DNA of 64,000 bases, taken from the NCBI GenBank assembly GCA_040223615.1, contig JAVKFY010000040.1, positions 62,001 to 126,000 of the forward strand. Direction: 5' to 3'. Positions 52,360 through 62,682 of the stretch are shown piece after piece (the stretch's first letter is position 1; every line of letters starts with the position of its first letter). Under the pieces are notes generated by a model. The model was not told where the DNA came from, made no database searches, and worked only from the letters and a program-made list of their open reading frames with translations. The stretch comes from JAVKFY01 sp040223615. GTDB taxonomy: Bacteria > Pseudomonadota > Alphaproteobacteria > GCA-2731375. Position numbers and translations under genes: made by a program.

Positions 52360-52488
52360 CTGCGACTCCACCGCGACCGATTGGACATAGTGCCGACGCC
52401 CGCGAGCGCCGGTCAACTTGGCAGTCCGCGTCCGGGCCAGTATGACTCGAACGCCAGCCGGCGCCGCCGGCCGCCGCCGGACCCGCCA

Positions 52489-54004
<1,516 letters not shown>

Positions 54005-54015
<11 letters not shown>

Positions 54016-55078
54016 GCTGGAGGCGCGCGGCGCGCCCTCGGCGGCCATGGCCTGGGCGACGCCACCGGCGGCCGTGCTGGCGACATTGGTCGCGGGCTCG
54101 GTCCTGTTCGCCGGTCTCGGTTTCGATCCTCTGCAGTCGCTCTACAGTTTCTTCATCCAACCGCTGACCAACGCCTATGGCATCGGCGAACTGGCGGTGA
54201 AGGGGGCGCCGCTGATCATCTGCGCGGTCGGCCTGTCGATCGGGTTTCGCGCCAATGTCTGGAATATCGGCGCCGAAGGCCAGCTCACCATGGGTGCGAT
54301 CTGCGGCGGCGGGGTGGCGCTGGCGCTGCCGGACGCGGGCTGGTGGTTGCTGCCGGTGATGGTCGTCGCCGGCGCGGCGGGCGGCATGGCCTGGGCGGCG
54401 ATCCCGGCCTTCCTCCGCACCCGCTTCAACGCCAACGAGATCCTGACGTCGCTGATGCTGTCCTACGTCGCGGTGCTGATCCTGAGCTACCTGGTGCACG
54501 GGCCTTGGCGCGATCCGGCCGGCTTCAACTTCCCGGAGTCGGCGATGTTTCCCGACACCGGGATGCTGCCGGTGCTGTGGGAGGGAACCCGGCTGCACGC
54601 CGGCGTGCTGTTGGCGGTGGCGGTCGTGCTGGCCGGCTGGCTGCTGGTCAGCCGCGCCTTTCTCGGCTTTCAGATCGCGGTTGCCGGGATGGCGCCGGCG
54701 GCGGCCGGCTACGCCGGGTTCCGCGGCAAACGCCTGATCTGGCTCAGCTTGCTGATCGGGGGCGGGCTGGCGGGCCTGGCCGGGCTGGGCGAGGTCGCCG
54801 GTCCGATCGGCCAGCTCCGGCCAACGGTGTCGCCCGGCTACGGCTTCACCGCGATCATCGTCGCGTTCCTGGGCCGGCTGCACCCGCTGGGCATCGTGCC
54901 AGCCGGCCTGCTGGTGGCGCTGTCCTACATCGGCGGCGAGACGGTGCAGATCGAGCTCGGCATGCCGGTCGCGGTCGCCGGCGTGTTCCAGGGCATGCTG
55001 CTGTTCTTCCTGCTGGCCAGCGACGTGCTGGTCCGCTACCGCGTGCGGCTGACGCGGCCGGGAGAACTCGTCGCGTGA
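54005..55078 (+). CDS. ABC transporter permease (first)
   Basis: A 357-residue permease of the BPD_transp_2 family with about ten helices. NVWNIGAEGQLTMG near residues 84-97 is the family signature and ARxRFNANEIL carries a loop that contacts the ATPase. It begins inside the ATPase gene and ends with a GTGA overlap with the second permease. This pair is the heterodimeric channel of a BMP-type importer. Confidence 0.93.
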
Positions 55079-56001
55079 GCCCAGACTTCATCGCCGCCGT
55101 TCTGGTCGCGGTCACCACCGCTGCGACGCCACTGCTGCTCGCCGGGCTGGGCGAACTGGTGACGGAGAAGGCCGGCGTCCTCAACCTCGGCGTCGAAGGC
55201 ATGATGCTGGTCGGCGCGGTCGGCGGCTTCGCTGCCGCGAGCGCCACCGGCAGCGGCCTGACGGGCGTCGGCGTCGCGGCGCTGCTGGGCATGGCGACGG
55301 CGGCGCTGTTCGCCTTCCTGACCCTGACCTTGCTGTCGAACCAGGTGGCGACCGGGCTGGCGTTGACCATTTTCGGGGTCGGCCTGTCGTCGCTGCTCGG
55401 CAAGCCCTATATCGGCATGCCGCTGGACCGCCTGCCGCCGTTGAACATTCCGGGCCTGTCGGACCTGCCGCTGGTCGGGCCGGTGCTGTTCGGGCATGAC
55501 GCGCTGGTCTACCTGTCGCTTGCCGCGGTGCCGGCGGTGGCGTGGTTCCTGATGCGGACGCGGCCGGGCCTGATCCTGCGCTCGGTCGGCGAATCGCCGG
55601 AGGCGGCGCACGCGCTGGGCCATCCGGTGATCGCCATCCGCTATGCCGCGACGCTGTTCGGCGGCGCCATGTCAGGGCTGGCCGGCGCCTACCTGTCGCT
55701 GGCCTACACGCCGATGTGGGCGGAGAACATGAGCGCCGGTCGCGGCTGGATCGCGCTGGCGCTGGTGGTGTTCGCGACCTGGAAGCCGGGCCGGCTGCTG
55801 CTCGGCGCCTATCTGTTCGGGCTGGTGCTGATCCTGCAGCTTCACGCCCAGGGGCTCGGGCTGGCGGTGCCGTCGCAATGGTTGTCGATGCTGCCCTATC
55901 TCGCCACTATCGCGGTGCTGGTGCTGATCTCGCGGGACGCCACACGAATCCGGCTGAACGCACCGGCGTCGATCGGCAAGGTTTTCCATCCCGACACGTG
56001 A
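55075..56001 (+). CDS. ABC transporter permease (second)
   Basis: A 308-residue permease, paralogous to the first. VLNLGVEGMMLVGA near residues 36-49 is its counterpart of the signature, and SVGESPEAAHALG is the conserved coupling loop. It starts at GTG 55075, overlapping the first permease stop by 4 bp. 32 bp later the binding-protein gene begins. Confidence 0.93.
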   Translation: MSPDFIAAVLVAVTTAATPLLLAGLGELVTEKAGVLNLGVEGMMLVGAVGGFAAASATGSGLTGVGVAALLGMATAALFAFLTLTLLSNQVATGLALTIFGVGLSSLLGKPYIGMPLDRLPPLNIPGLSDLPLVGPVLFGHDALVYLSLAAVPAVAWFLMRTRPGLILRSVGESPEAAHALGHPVIAIRYAATLFGGAMSGLAGAYLSLAYTPMWAENMSAGRGWIALALVVFATWKPGRLLLGAYLFGLVLILQLHAQGLGLAVPSQWLSMLPYLATIAVLVLISRDATRIRLNAPASIGKVFHPDT

Positions 56002-56033
56002 TCGACAGGGAACAGAACAGGAGAGGACTACCC

Positions 56034-57113
56034 ATGATAGGTGCAATCATGCGGCGCACGCTGCTGGCCGGCGCGGTCGCAGCGTTCTTCGCCGCGCCGG
56101 CGCTGGCCGACGATCCGCTTAAAGTCGGCTTCATTTATGTCGGCCCGATCGGCGACCATGGCTGGTCGTATCAGCACAACGAGGGCCGCCTGGCGATCGA
56201 GGCGGCACTCGGCGACAAAGTGAAAACCAGCTACGTGGAGAACGTGGCGGAGGGCGCCGATGCCGAGCGCGTCATCACCCAGCTCGCCAATTCCGGCCAC
56301 GGCCTGATCTTCACTACCTCCTTCGGCTTCATGAACCCGACGCTGAAGGTCGCGAAGCGCTTCCCCAAGGTGCATTTCGAGCATGCCACCGGCTACAAGC
56401 GCGCCGACAATCTGTCGACCTACGCCGCGCGGTTCTACGAGGGCCGCCACATCGCCGGCCTGGTCGCCGGTCACATGACCAAGTCGGGCACCATCGGCTA
56501 CATCGGCTCGTTCCCGATTCCGGAGGTGGTACGCGGCATCAACGCGTTCACGCTGGCGCTGCGCTCGGTGCGGCCGGACGCGACGGTGAAGGTGGTCTGG
56601 GTCAACACCTGGTACGACCCGGGCAAGGAGGGCGCGGCGGCGGAAGCCCTGATCGACCAGGGCGCCGACGTGATCCTGCAGCACACCGACTCGCCGGCCG
56701 CGATCCAGGTCGCCGAGAAGCGCGGTGTGTGGGCTGTCGGGCAGGCCTCCGACATGACCCGCTTCGGTCCGAAGGCGCACCTGACCGCCATCGTCGATAT
56801 CTGGGACAGCTACTATGTCGCGCGCGCCAAGGCGGTGGCCGATGGCAGCTGGACGTCGGAGGACACCTGGGGCGGCCTGAAGGACAAGATGCTGGCCATG
56901 GCGCCCTACAACCCGGCGATCCCGGCCGACGTTGTGGCGCAGGCCAAGCAGGCCGAGGCCGACATCATCGCTGGCACGCTGCATCCCTTCACCGGCCCGA
57001 TCAATGACCAGTCCGGCAAGGAAGTGATCCCAGCCGGCCAGGTGATCGACGACGGCAAGCTGCTGTCGATGGACTGGTACGTGGAGGGCGTGCAGGGCAC
57101 GCTGCCGAAATAA
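56034..57113 (+). CDS. BMP family ABC substrate-binding protein (PnrA-like)
   Basis: A 359-residue periplasmic protein of the basic membrane protein/PnrA group, which bind purine nucleosides or related bases. The signal peptide is about 1-25 (PALADD). The mature part shows YVGPIGDHGWSYQHNEG and AEGADAERVI, as in nucleoside-binding relatives. AGGAG lies 10 bases before ATG 56034; a second ATG five codons later is also possible. It follows both permeases, so the order is ATPase-permease-permease-binding protein. Confidence 0.92.
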   Translation: MIGAIMRRTLLAGAVAAFFAAPALADDPLKVGFIYVGPIGDHGWSYQHNEGRLAIEAALGDKVKTSYVENVAEGADAERVITQLANSGHGLIFTTSFGFMNPTLKVAKRFPKVHFEHATGYKRADNLSTYAARFYEGRHIAGLVAGHMTKSGTIGYIGSFPIPEVVRGINAFTLALRSVRPDATVKVVWVNTWYDPGKEGAAAEALIDQGADVILQHTDSPAAIQVAEKRGVWAVGQASDMTRFGPKAHLTAIVDIWDSYYVARAKAVADGSWTSEDTWGGLKDKMLAMAPYNPAIPADVVAQAKQAEADIIAGTLHPFTGPINDQSGKEVIPAGQVIDDGKLLSMDWYVEGVQGTLPK

Positions 57114-57132
57114 CAATCCGAACCTGAGAGGA

Positions 57133-57160
57133 CGGCCGGGGCGGGCGACCGCTCCGGCCG
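57133..57160 (+). other. Strong GC hairpin after the binding-protein gene
   Basis: A 12-bp stem with one G-T pair (57133-57144 with 57149-57160) and a GCGA loop. There is no T run. Such hairpins often follow binding-protein genes and protect that part of the mRNA while downstream genes are made at lower level. Confidence 0.5.
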
Positions 57161-57169
57161 AAGCGCGCC

Positions 57170-58300
57170 ATGATCCGCATTTCTTCCGCCTTCGATGGCG
57201 GCAATATCGAGGTCGACAAGGCCGAGTCCGCCGACGATATCCGCCTGCGGATCCGCGACGACAAGGACAGCAATTTCAAGCAGTGGTTCTACTTCCGCCT
57301 CACCGGCGCGGCGGGGCAGGCTTGCGCGCTGAACATCGTCAATGCCGGCGAGGTCAGCTACAAGGCCGGCTTTCGCGACTATCAGGCCTGTGCCAGCTAC
57401 GACCGCGAGACCTGGTTCCGGGTTCCGACCAGCTACGACGACAGCACGCTCACGATCGCACACACGCCGGAACGAGACAGCGTCTACTACGCCTATTTCG
57501 CGCCCTACTCGATGGAGCGCCACGCCGACCTGGTCGCCCGTATCGCCGGCCGGGCGAGGGTGAGCCAGGAGGTGCTGGGCGCCACGCTGGACGGCCAGGA
57601 CCTCGACCTGCTCACCATCGGCGAGCCGGGCGAGGGCAAGCGATCGATCTGGGCGATCGCGCGCCAGCATCCTGGCGAGACCATGGCGGAATGGTGGATG
57701 GAGGGATGGCTGGAGCGGCTCACCGATCCGGCCGACGCGGTGGCCCGCGCGTTGCGCGACAAGGCGGTGTTCCACGTCGTGGCGAACATGAACCCGGACG
57801 GCAGCCGGCGCGGCCACCTGCGCACCAACGCCGCCGGCACCAACCTGAACCGCGAATGGGCCGAGCCGACGATGGAGAAGAGTCCGGAGGTGTTCGTGGT
57901 GCGCGAGCGCATGCAGGCGACCGGCGTCGACTTCTGCCTCGACGTGCACGGCGACGAAGCGCTGCCGCACAATTTCGTCGCTGGCTTCAGTGGCATCCCG
58001 AGCCTGACCCAGCGACAGAGCAAGCTGCTGGAGCGCTACACGAAGGCGCTGGCCGCCGCGACGCCCGACTTCCAGACCGAGAAGGGCTATCCCAAGGCGC
58101 CGAAGGGCAAGGCCAACCTGGCGATGTGCACCAACTGGGTGGCGGAGACCTTCGGCTGCCTGGCGATGACCTTGGAGCAGCCGTTCAAGGATGCATCCGA
58201 CCATCCGCTGGCCGAGACCGGCTGGTCGCCGGAACGGGCACGCGGCCTGGGTCGCGCCTGCGTCGATGCGCTCTACGCCGTGTTCGGCGGGCTGCGCTAA
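57170..58300 (+). CDS. M14-type cytosolic carboxypeptidase (CCP-like)
   Basis: A 376-residue zinc carboxypeptidase of the M14D group. Residues 1-125 form the extra N-terminal beta-sandwich of the CCP family (FKQWFYFRLTGAAG). The catalytic domain has zinc ligands His167 and Glu170 (HPGE) and His260 (LDVHGD), NMNPDGSRRGHLRTNAAGTNLNREW, and base Glu336 (TLEQPFK). In eukaryotes such enzymes remove C-terminal glutamates; bacterial relatives have unknown targets. No signal peptide. It follows the importer with a hairpin between. Confidence 0.9.
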   Translation: MIRISSAFDGGNIEVDKAESADDIRLRIRDDKDSNFKQWFYFRLTGAAGQACALNIVNAGEVSYKAGFRDYQACASYDRETWFRVPTSYDDSTLTIAHTPERDSVYYAYFAPYSMERHADLVARIAGRARVSQEVLGATLDGQDLDLLTIGEPGEGKRSIWAIARQHPGETMAEWWMEGWLERLTDPADAVARALRDKAVFHVVANMNPDGSRRGHLRTNAAGTNLNREWAEPTMEKSPEVFVVRERMQATGVDFCLDVHGDEALPHNFVAGFSGIPSLTQRQSKLLERYTKALAAATPDFQTEKGYPKAPKGKANLAMCTNWVAETFGCLAMTLEQPFKDASDHPLAETGWSPERARGLGRACVDALYAVFGGLR

Positions 58301-58563
58301 GCGCGTTTGTGGCGCAGGAACCAGGCCGCGGCGGCCGGGATACCGAACACGATCACCAGCACCCCGATCTCCGCGATCCATGAATAGCCGGCGATCCAGA
58401 CGCCGATCGCCATGTTCACCAGGCAGATCACCAGCCAGGCCCAGATGAACAGCCAGGCGCCGTCCAGCGGCCGATCCGGCCGGCTGCGGCTCATCATCTT
58501 GGCGCCCAGCACGAATACGGCCAGCAGCACCAGGCCGACGATCACGAGGGTTGCGGTGTGCAT
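58297..58563 (-). CDS. Small three-helix membrane protein
   Basis: An 88-residue protein with three hydrophobic segments (about 5-22, 37-58 and 62-82) and charged connectors (SRSRPDRP). No family recognised. Its stop codon overlaps the stop of the carboxypeptidase gene on the other strand. It is translated 4 bp after the VOC-family gene, so the two form an operon. Confidence 0.6.
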   Translation of the reverse strand: MHTATLVIVGLVLLAVFVLGAKMMSRSRPDRPLDGAWLFIWAWLVICLVNMAIGVWIAGYSWIAEIGVLVIVFGIPAAAAWFLRHKRA

Positions 58564-58567
58564 GGAC

Positions 58568-58987
58568 TTACTCCGGTAGCGTGATGGTGCCGTCCGACGC
58601 CATCGGGAAGCCTGGGTTCCAGGCGATCTCCCAGACGTGCTTGTCGGGGTCGGCAAAGGCGCCGGCGTAGCCGCCCCAGAACGTGTCGACGGCCGGATGG
58701 GAGATCTCCCCGCCGGCGGCGACGGCCTCGGCCAGCACGGAGTCGACCTCGGCTCTCTCGCGGACGTTGTGCGACAGCACGATGGCGTTGCCGGTGGCGT
58801 CGTCGAGGCCGCCGTCGCGTGCCATGTCGGCACGCGGGTAGAGTGAGATCGCCAAGCCGCCGGCCTGGAAAAAGGCAACGCCATTGGCGTCGCGCATCGA
58901 CCGGCGCCACCCCATCGCCTCGTAGAAGGCGACTGCGCGCGCCAGGTCGTCGACGCCAAGCGTGACCACGCTGATGCGTTGCTCCAT
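58568..58987 (-). CDS. Glyoxalase/VOC-family protein
   Basis: A 139-residue vicinal-oxygen-chelate protein of two beta-alpha-beta modules. It begins ISVVTLGVDDLARAVAFYEAMGW and ends with FADPDKHVWEIAWNPGF, both typical of glyoxalase-like dioxygenase/lyase family members. Metal ligands are not fully defined, so it may be a binding protein, dioxygenase or resistance protein. It is divergent from the DUF2817 gene. Confidence 0.85.
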   Translation of the reverse strand: MEQRISVVTLGVDDLARAVAFYEAMGWRRSMRDANGVAFFQAGGLAISLYPRADMARDGGLDDATGNAIVLSHNVRERAEVDSVLAEAVAAGGEISHPAVDTFWGGYAGAFADPDKHVWEIAWNPGFPMASDGTITLPE

Positions 58988-59073
58988 CTCGTCCTCGCGA
59001 CTACCTATTGTCCAACTTACACAACGGCCACAGCCTAGCAGGCACCGGCTTGACGTCGACCGCGGAGGTGCAG

Positions 59074-60147
59074 GTGAACGCGGAGCAGGCTTTCGCCGCC
59101 AGCTATGGCGAGGCGCGCCACGGCTTCGTGGCCAAGGCCCGGGCCGCCGGTGCCCGGCTCTCTACCTATCGGCACCGGGCCGCCGGCCCGGCCGGCGAGC
59201 CATTGGCGATGGACGTGGCGCAGATCGGTGCGGCTGGGCCGAGCGCGGTGCTGGTGGTGTTGTCGGCGACGCATGGCGTGGAGGGCTTTGCCGGCTCAGC
59301 GATCCAGCAGGCCTGGCTGGCGACGCGGCCGAAGCTGGCGCGCGGGCTGGCGGTGATCTTGGTCCATGCGGTGAATCCGTTCGGCTTCGCCTGGCTGCGC
59401 CGGGTCAACGAGGACAATGTCGACGTCAACCGCAACTTCCTCGACCACACGGCGGCGCACCCTGCCAACCCGGACTACGACATGCTGCACCCGGCGCTGT
59501 GTCCGCAGCGGCTGACCACGGCGACGCTGACCAAGGCGCGCGAAGCGGTCGGCGGGTTCCTGGCCACGCACGGCCGTGCGGCGACCTTCTTCGCGCTGGT
59601 CGCCGGGCAATACCGGCACGCCGATGGACTCTATTTCGGCGGCTGGCGGCGGAGCTGGTCGGCGGCGAAGCTGACCGCGGCATTGCGCAAGCGGCTGGCG
59701 GGCGCCCGCAGCGTCGGGCTGATCGACATCCACACTGGCTTCGGCGCCTATGGCGAGGCGGAGCTGATGGGCTGCCCGGTCGGCGGCACGGCCGGCCGGG
59801 CACTGGCGCGGGACTGGTTCGGCGACGCCACCTCGCCCGCCGACGGCAGTTCCGAGTTCGTGGAGAATTTCGGCGATACCGCCAACGTGCTGGATTGGGC
59901 GGCGCCGGCCGCGACACGCGCCGCGATCACGCTGGAATTCGGGACCCGCCCGGAAGAGCAGGTGTTCGGCGCGGTGCAGGCCGACAACTGGCTGCACCGC
60001 CACGGCCGGCTCGACAGCGCACGCGGCCGAGAGATCAAGGCGGCAATCCGCGATGCCTTCTATCCGGACGCCGCCGACTGGCGGGCTCGCGTGTTGGATA
60101 CGGGCGTTTCGGTATTGGATCGGGCCGCCGGACGTCTCGCCGGCTGA
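59074..60147 (+). CDS. DUF2817 family M14-like hydrolase
   Basis: A 357-residue protein of the DUF2817 family, which belongs to the zinc peptidase M14 fold. His67 and Glu70 (THGVEG) and His220 (DIHTGFG) would bind zinc, and Glu288 (TLEFGT) is the catalytic base position. VNRNFLD is another family motif. The GTG start at 59074 has a GGAGG just upstream; upstream in-frame codons do not resemble the family. It is unrelated by close homology to the carboxypeptidase 1 kb away, but both have the same fold. Substrate unknown. Confidence 0.8.
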   Translation: MNAEQAFAASYGEARHGFVAKARAAGARLSTYRHRAAGPAGEPLAMDVAQIGAAGPSAVLVVLSATHGVEGFAGSAIQQAWLATRPKLARGLAVILVHAVNPFGFAWLRRVNEDNVDVNRNFLDHTAAHPANPDYDMLHPALCPQRLTTATLTKAREAVGGFLATHGRAATFFALVAGQYRHADGLYFGGWRRSWSAAKLTAALRKRLAGARSVGLIDIHTGFGAYGEAELMGCPVGGTAGRALARDWFGDATSPADGSSEFVENFGDTANVLDWAAPAATRAAITLEFGTRPEEQVFGAVQADNWLHRHGRLDSARGREIKAAIRDAFYPDAADWRARVLDTGVSVLDRAAGRLAG

Positions 60148-60191
60148 CGCCGCGCGCGCTAGACTCACCTGAACGAACAGGAGAGCGAGCG

Positions 60192-61655
60192 ATGACGGAC
60201 TTCGATCTGGTGATCCGCGGCGGCACGGTGGTCACCGCCGCCGACACGATGCGGGCCGACGTCGGCATTCGCGGCGGCAAGGTGGTGGCGCTGGCCGACG
60301 ACCTGGCCGGCGGCGCGGAAGAGATCGATGCGGCCGGCAAGCTGGTGCTGCCCGGCGGCATCGACAGCCATTGCCACATCGACCAGGCGTCCTCGATGGG
60401 GGCGACCACGGCCGATGACTTCCTCAGCGGTTCGCGCTCGGCGCTGTGCGGCGGCACCACCTGCATCATCCCCTTCGCGGCGCAGCACAAGGGCCAATCT
60501 CTCAGGGCCGTGGTGCAGGACTATCATTCGCGCGCCGAGGGCAAGGCGATGATCGACTACGCCTTCCACCTGATCGTCTCCGACCCGTCCGAGCAGGTTC
60601 TGGGCCAGGAGTTGCCGGCGCTGATCAAGGACGGCTACACGTCGTTCAAGATCTACACCACCTACGATGCGCTGAAGCTCGACGACGGCGAGGTGCTGAA
60701 GGTGTTGGCGCTGGCCCGGCGCGAGGGCGCCATGGTGATGGTCCATGCGGAAAACCACGACGTCATCGCCTGGCTCGCCGACCGGCTGATCGAGGCCGGG
60801 CACACGGCGCCGAAGTTCCACGGCGTGGCGCATGCCGAAGCGGCGGAACGCGAGGCGACGCACCGGGTGATTGCGCTGTCGGAGATCGTCGACGTGCCGA
60901 TGCTGATCGTGCACGTCTCCGGCGCCGAGGCGATCGAGCAGATCAGGCAGGCGCAGGCGCGCGGCCTGAAGATCTACGCCGAGACCTGCCCGCAGTACCT
61001 GTTCATGACCGCCGACGATATGGACAAGCCCGGCTTCGAGGGCGCGATGTGCATGTGCTCGCCGCCGCCGCGCGACAAGGCGAACCAGGAGTATGTCTGG
61101 CGCGGCCTGCAGACCGGCGTGTTGAGCGTGTTCTCGTCGGACCACGCGCCGTATCGGTTCGACGACCCGGAAGGCAAGAAGATGCACGGCGAGAACGCGC
61201 CGTTCAAGAAGGTCGCCAACGGTGTGCCGGGGCTGGAGATCCGCTTGCCGCTGCTGTTCTCCGAGGGCGTCGGGGGTGGGCGGATCGACATCAACCAGTT
61301 CGTCGATCGCTGCTGCACCACGCCGGCGAAGATGTATGGGCTGTATCCGCGAAAAGGCACCATTGCGGTCGGCGCGGACGCCGACATCGCGATCTGGGAT
61401 CCGGACAAGAAGGTCACGATTTCCATCGACATGCTGCACGACAACATGGACTACACGCCCTACGAGGGGCGCGAGGTTACCGGCTGGCCGGTGATCACGC
61501 TGTCGCGCGGCCGCGTCGTGCAGCGCGACGGCGAGGTGTTGGCCGAGGCCGGCCAGGGCGAGTTCCTGCGCTGCGACCTACCGCCCACCGCCAAGCCGCT
61601 CGGCCGCCGCGTCCACGGCTTCAACCCGACCACCGGCGAATACGCCAAGTTCTGA
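60192..61655 (+). CDS. hydA: Dihydropyrimidinase/D-hydantoinase
   Basis: A 487-residue cyclic-amide hydrolase that opens dihydrouracil, dihydrothymine or 5-substituted hydantoins. It has metal ligands His60 and His62 (DSHCHID), carboxylated Lys153 (SFKIYTTYD), His in VMVHAEN and IVHVSG, and Asp317 (SSDHAPY). The TTPAKMYGLYP and GTIAVGADAD segments are typical. GAGAGCGAGCG precedes the ATG. The gene lies in the plus-strand run with a nucleoside-type importer, which makes pyrimidine breakdown the natural reading. The usual next enzyme, beta-ureidopropionase, is not seen. Confidence 0.93.
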   Translation: MTDFDLVIRGGTVVTAADTMRADVGIRGGKVVALADDLAGGAEEIDAAGKLVLPGGIDSHCHIDQASSMGATTADDFLSGSRSALCGGTTCIIPFAAQHKGQSLRAVVQDYHSRAEGKAMIDYAFHLIVSDPSEQVLGQELPALIKDGYTSFKIYTTYDALKLDDGEVLKVLALARREGAMVMVHAENHDVIAWLADRLIEAGHTAPKFHGVAHAEAAEREATHRVIALSEIVDVPMLIVHVSGAEAIEQIRQAQARGLKIYAETCPQYLFMTADDMDKPGFEGAMCMCSPPPRDKANQEYVWRGLQTGVLSVFSSDHAPYRFDDPEGKKMHGENAPFKKVANGVPGLEIRLPLLFSEGVGGGRIDINQFVDRCCTTPAKMYGLYPRKGTIAVGADADIAIWDPDKKVTISIDMLHDNMDYTPYEGREVTGWPVITLSRGRVVQRDGEVLAEAGQGEFLRCDLPPTAKPLGRRVHGFNPTTGEYAKF

Positions 61656-61663
61656 GGAACCTC

Positions 61664-62677
61664 ATGACCGTCAACCGTCAGATCATCTTGAAGGAGCGGC
61701 CCGAGGGGCAGCTCACGGCCGGGCATTTCGAGCTGCGCGACGGCGCGGTGCCGACGCCGGGCGAGGGCGAGGCGCTGGTGCGCACGCTCTATCTCTCGCT
61801 CGACGCGGCCAACCGGGCCTGGATGAGCAAGGCCGCGACCTACACCAACCCGGTCGAGATCGGCGGCGTGATGGACGGGATGACGCTGGGTGTGGTCGAG
61901 GCGTCGAACGATCCGTCGCTGGCCAAGGGCGACATCGTCGAGGCCACCACGGGCTGGCAGCAATATGGCGTCCGGCCGGCAAAGCAGATGCGCAAGGTGA
62001 AGCCGACCGAGCCGCTGTCGCTGCTGCTGAGCGGTGTCGGGATCACCGGCAAGACCGCCTACTTCGGCCTGCTCGACATCGGCCGGCCGAAGGCGGGCGA
62101 GACGGTGCTGGTCTCGGCGGCGGCGGGTGCGGTCGGGTCGGTCGTCGGGCAGATCGCCAAACTCAAAGGTTGCAAGGTGGTCGGCGTCGCCGGCTCGGAC
62201 GAGAAGTGCGCCTGGTTGACCGATGACCTGGGTTTCGACGCGGCGGTGAACTATCGCGACGGCGGTCTGTTCAAGAACCTTCGCGGGGTCTGCCCGGACG
62301 GCGTCGACGTCTACTTCGACAATACCGGCGGGCCGATCCTGGAGGCGGCGCTGTTCCTGTTGAACCCGAACGGCCGGGTTGCCTGCTGCGGCGCGGTCTC
62401 GCAATACGACACCGCCACGCCGGACCCGGGCCCGCGCGGCGTGCCCGGCCTGCTGGTGGTCAAGCGGCTGTCGATGCAGGGCTTCATCGTCATGGATTAC
62501 GCCAAGGACTACGCCAAGGCGGAAGCAGAGCTGGCCGGCTGGATCGCCGACGGCGAGGTGAAGATCCAGGAGGACATCATCGACGGGCTGGAGAACGCGC
62601 CGGCCGCCCTGGTCGGGCTGCTGGCCGGCGAGAACCGGGGCAAGCGGATGATCCGCGTCGAGCCGTCGGCACGCTGA
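61664..62677 (+). CDS. Zinc-independent MDR-superfamily NADP oxidoreductase (CurA/LTB4DH-like)
   Basis: A 337-residue medium-chain reductase with no zinc ligands. The coenzyme loop reads SAAAGAVGSVVGQ near residues 147-159. LYLSLDAANRAWM, VGITGKTAYFGL and YFDNTGG are typical of the group that reduces 2-alkenals and similar enones (curcumin reductase, leukotriene B4 dehydrogenase). GAGGAAC precedes ATG 61664. It is 8 bp after the hydantoinase. Whether it acts on a pathway intermediate is unknown. Confidence 0.9.
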   Translation: MTVNRQIILKERPEGQLTAGHFELRDGAVPTPGEGEALVRTLYLSLDAANRAWMSKAATYTNPVEIGGVMDGMTLGVVEASNDPSLAKGDIVEATTGWQQYGVRPAKQMRKVKPTEPLSLLLSGVGITGKTAYFGLLDIGRPKAGETVLVSAAAGAVGSVVGQIAKLKGCKVVGVAGSDEKCAWLTDDLGFDAAVNYRDGGLFKNLRGVCPDGVDVYFDNTGGPILEAALFLLNPNGRVACCGAVSQYDTATPDPGPRGVPGLLVVKRLSMQGFIVMDYAKDYAKAEAELAGWIADGEVKIQEDIIDGLENAPAALVGLLAGENRGKRMIRVEPSAR

Positions 62678-62682
62678 CGCCG

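Noticed and set aside
58962..61655. 897-codon reading with a hydantoinase at the end
   Set aside because: The first part is an out-of-frame reading of the DUF2817 gene; HydA has its own start and ribosome site at 60192.
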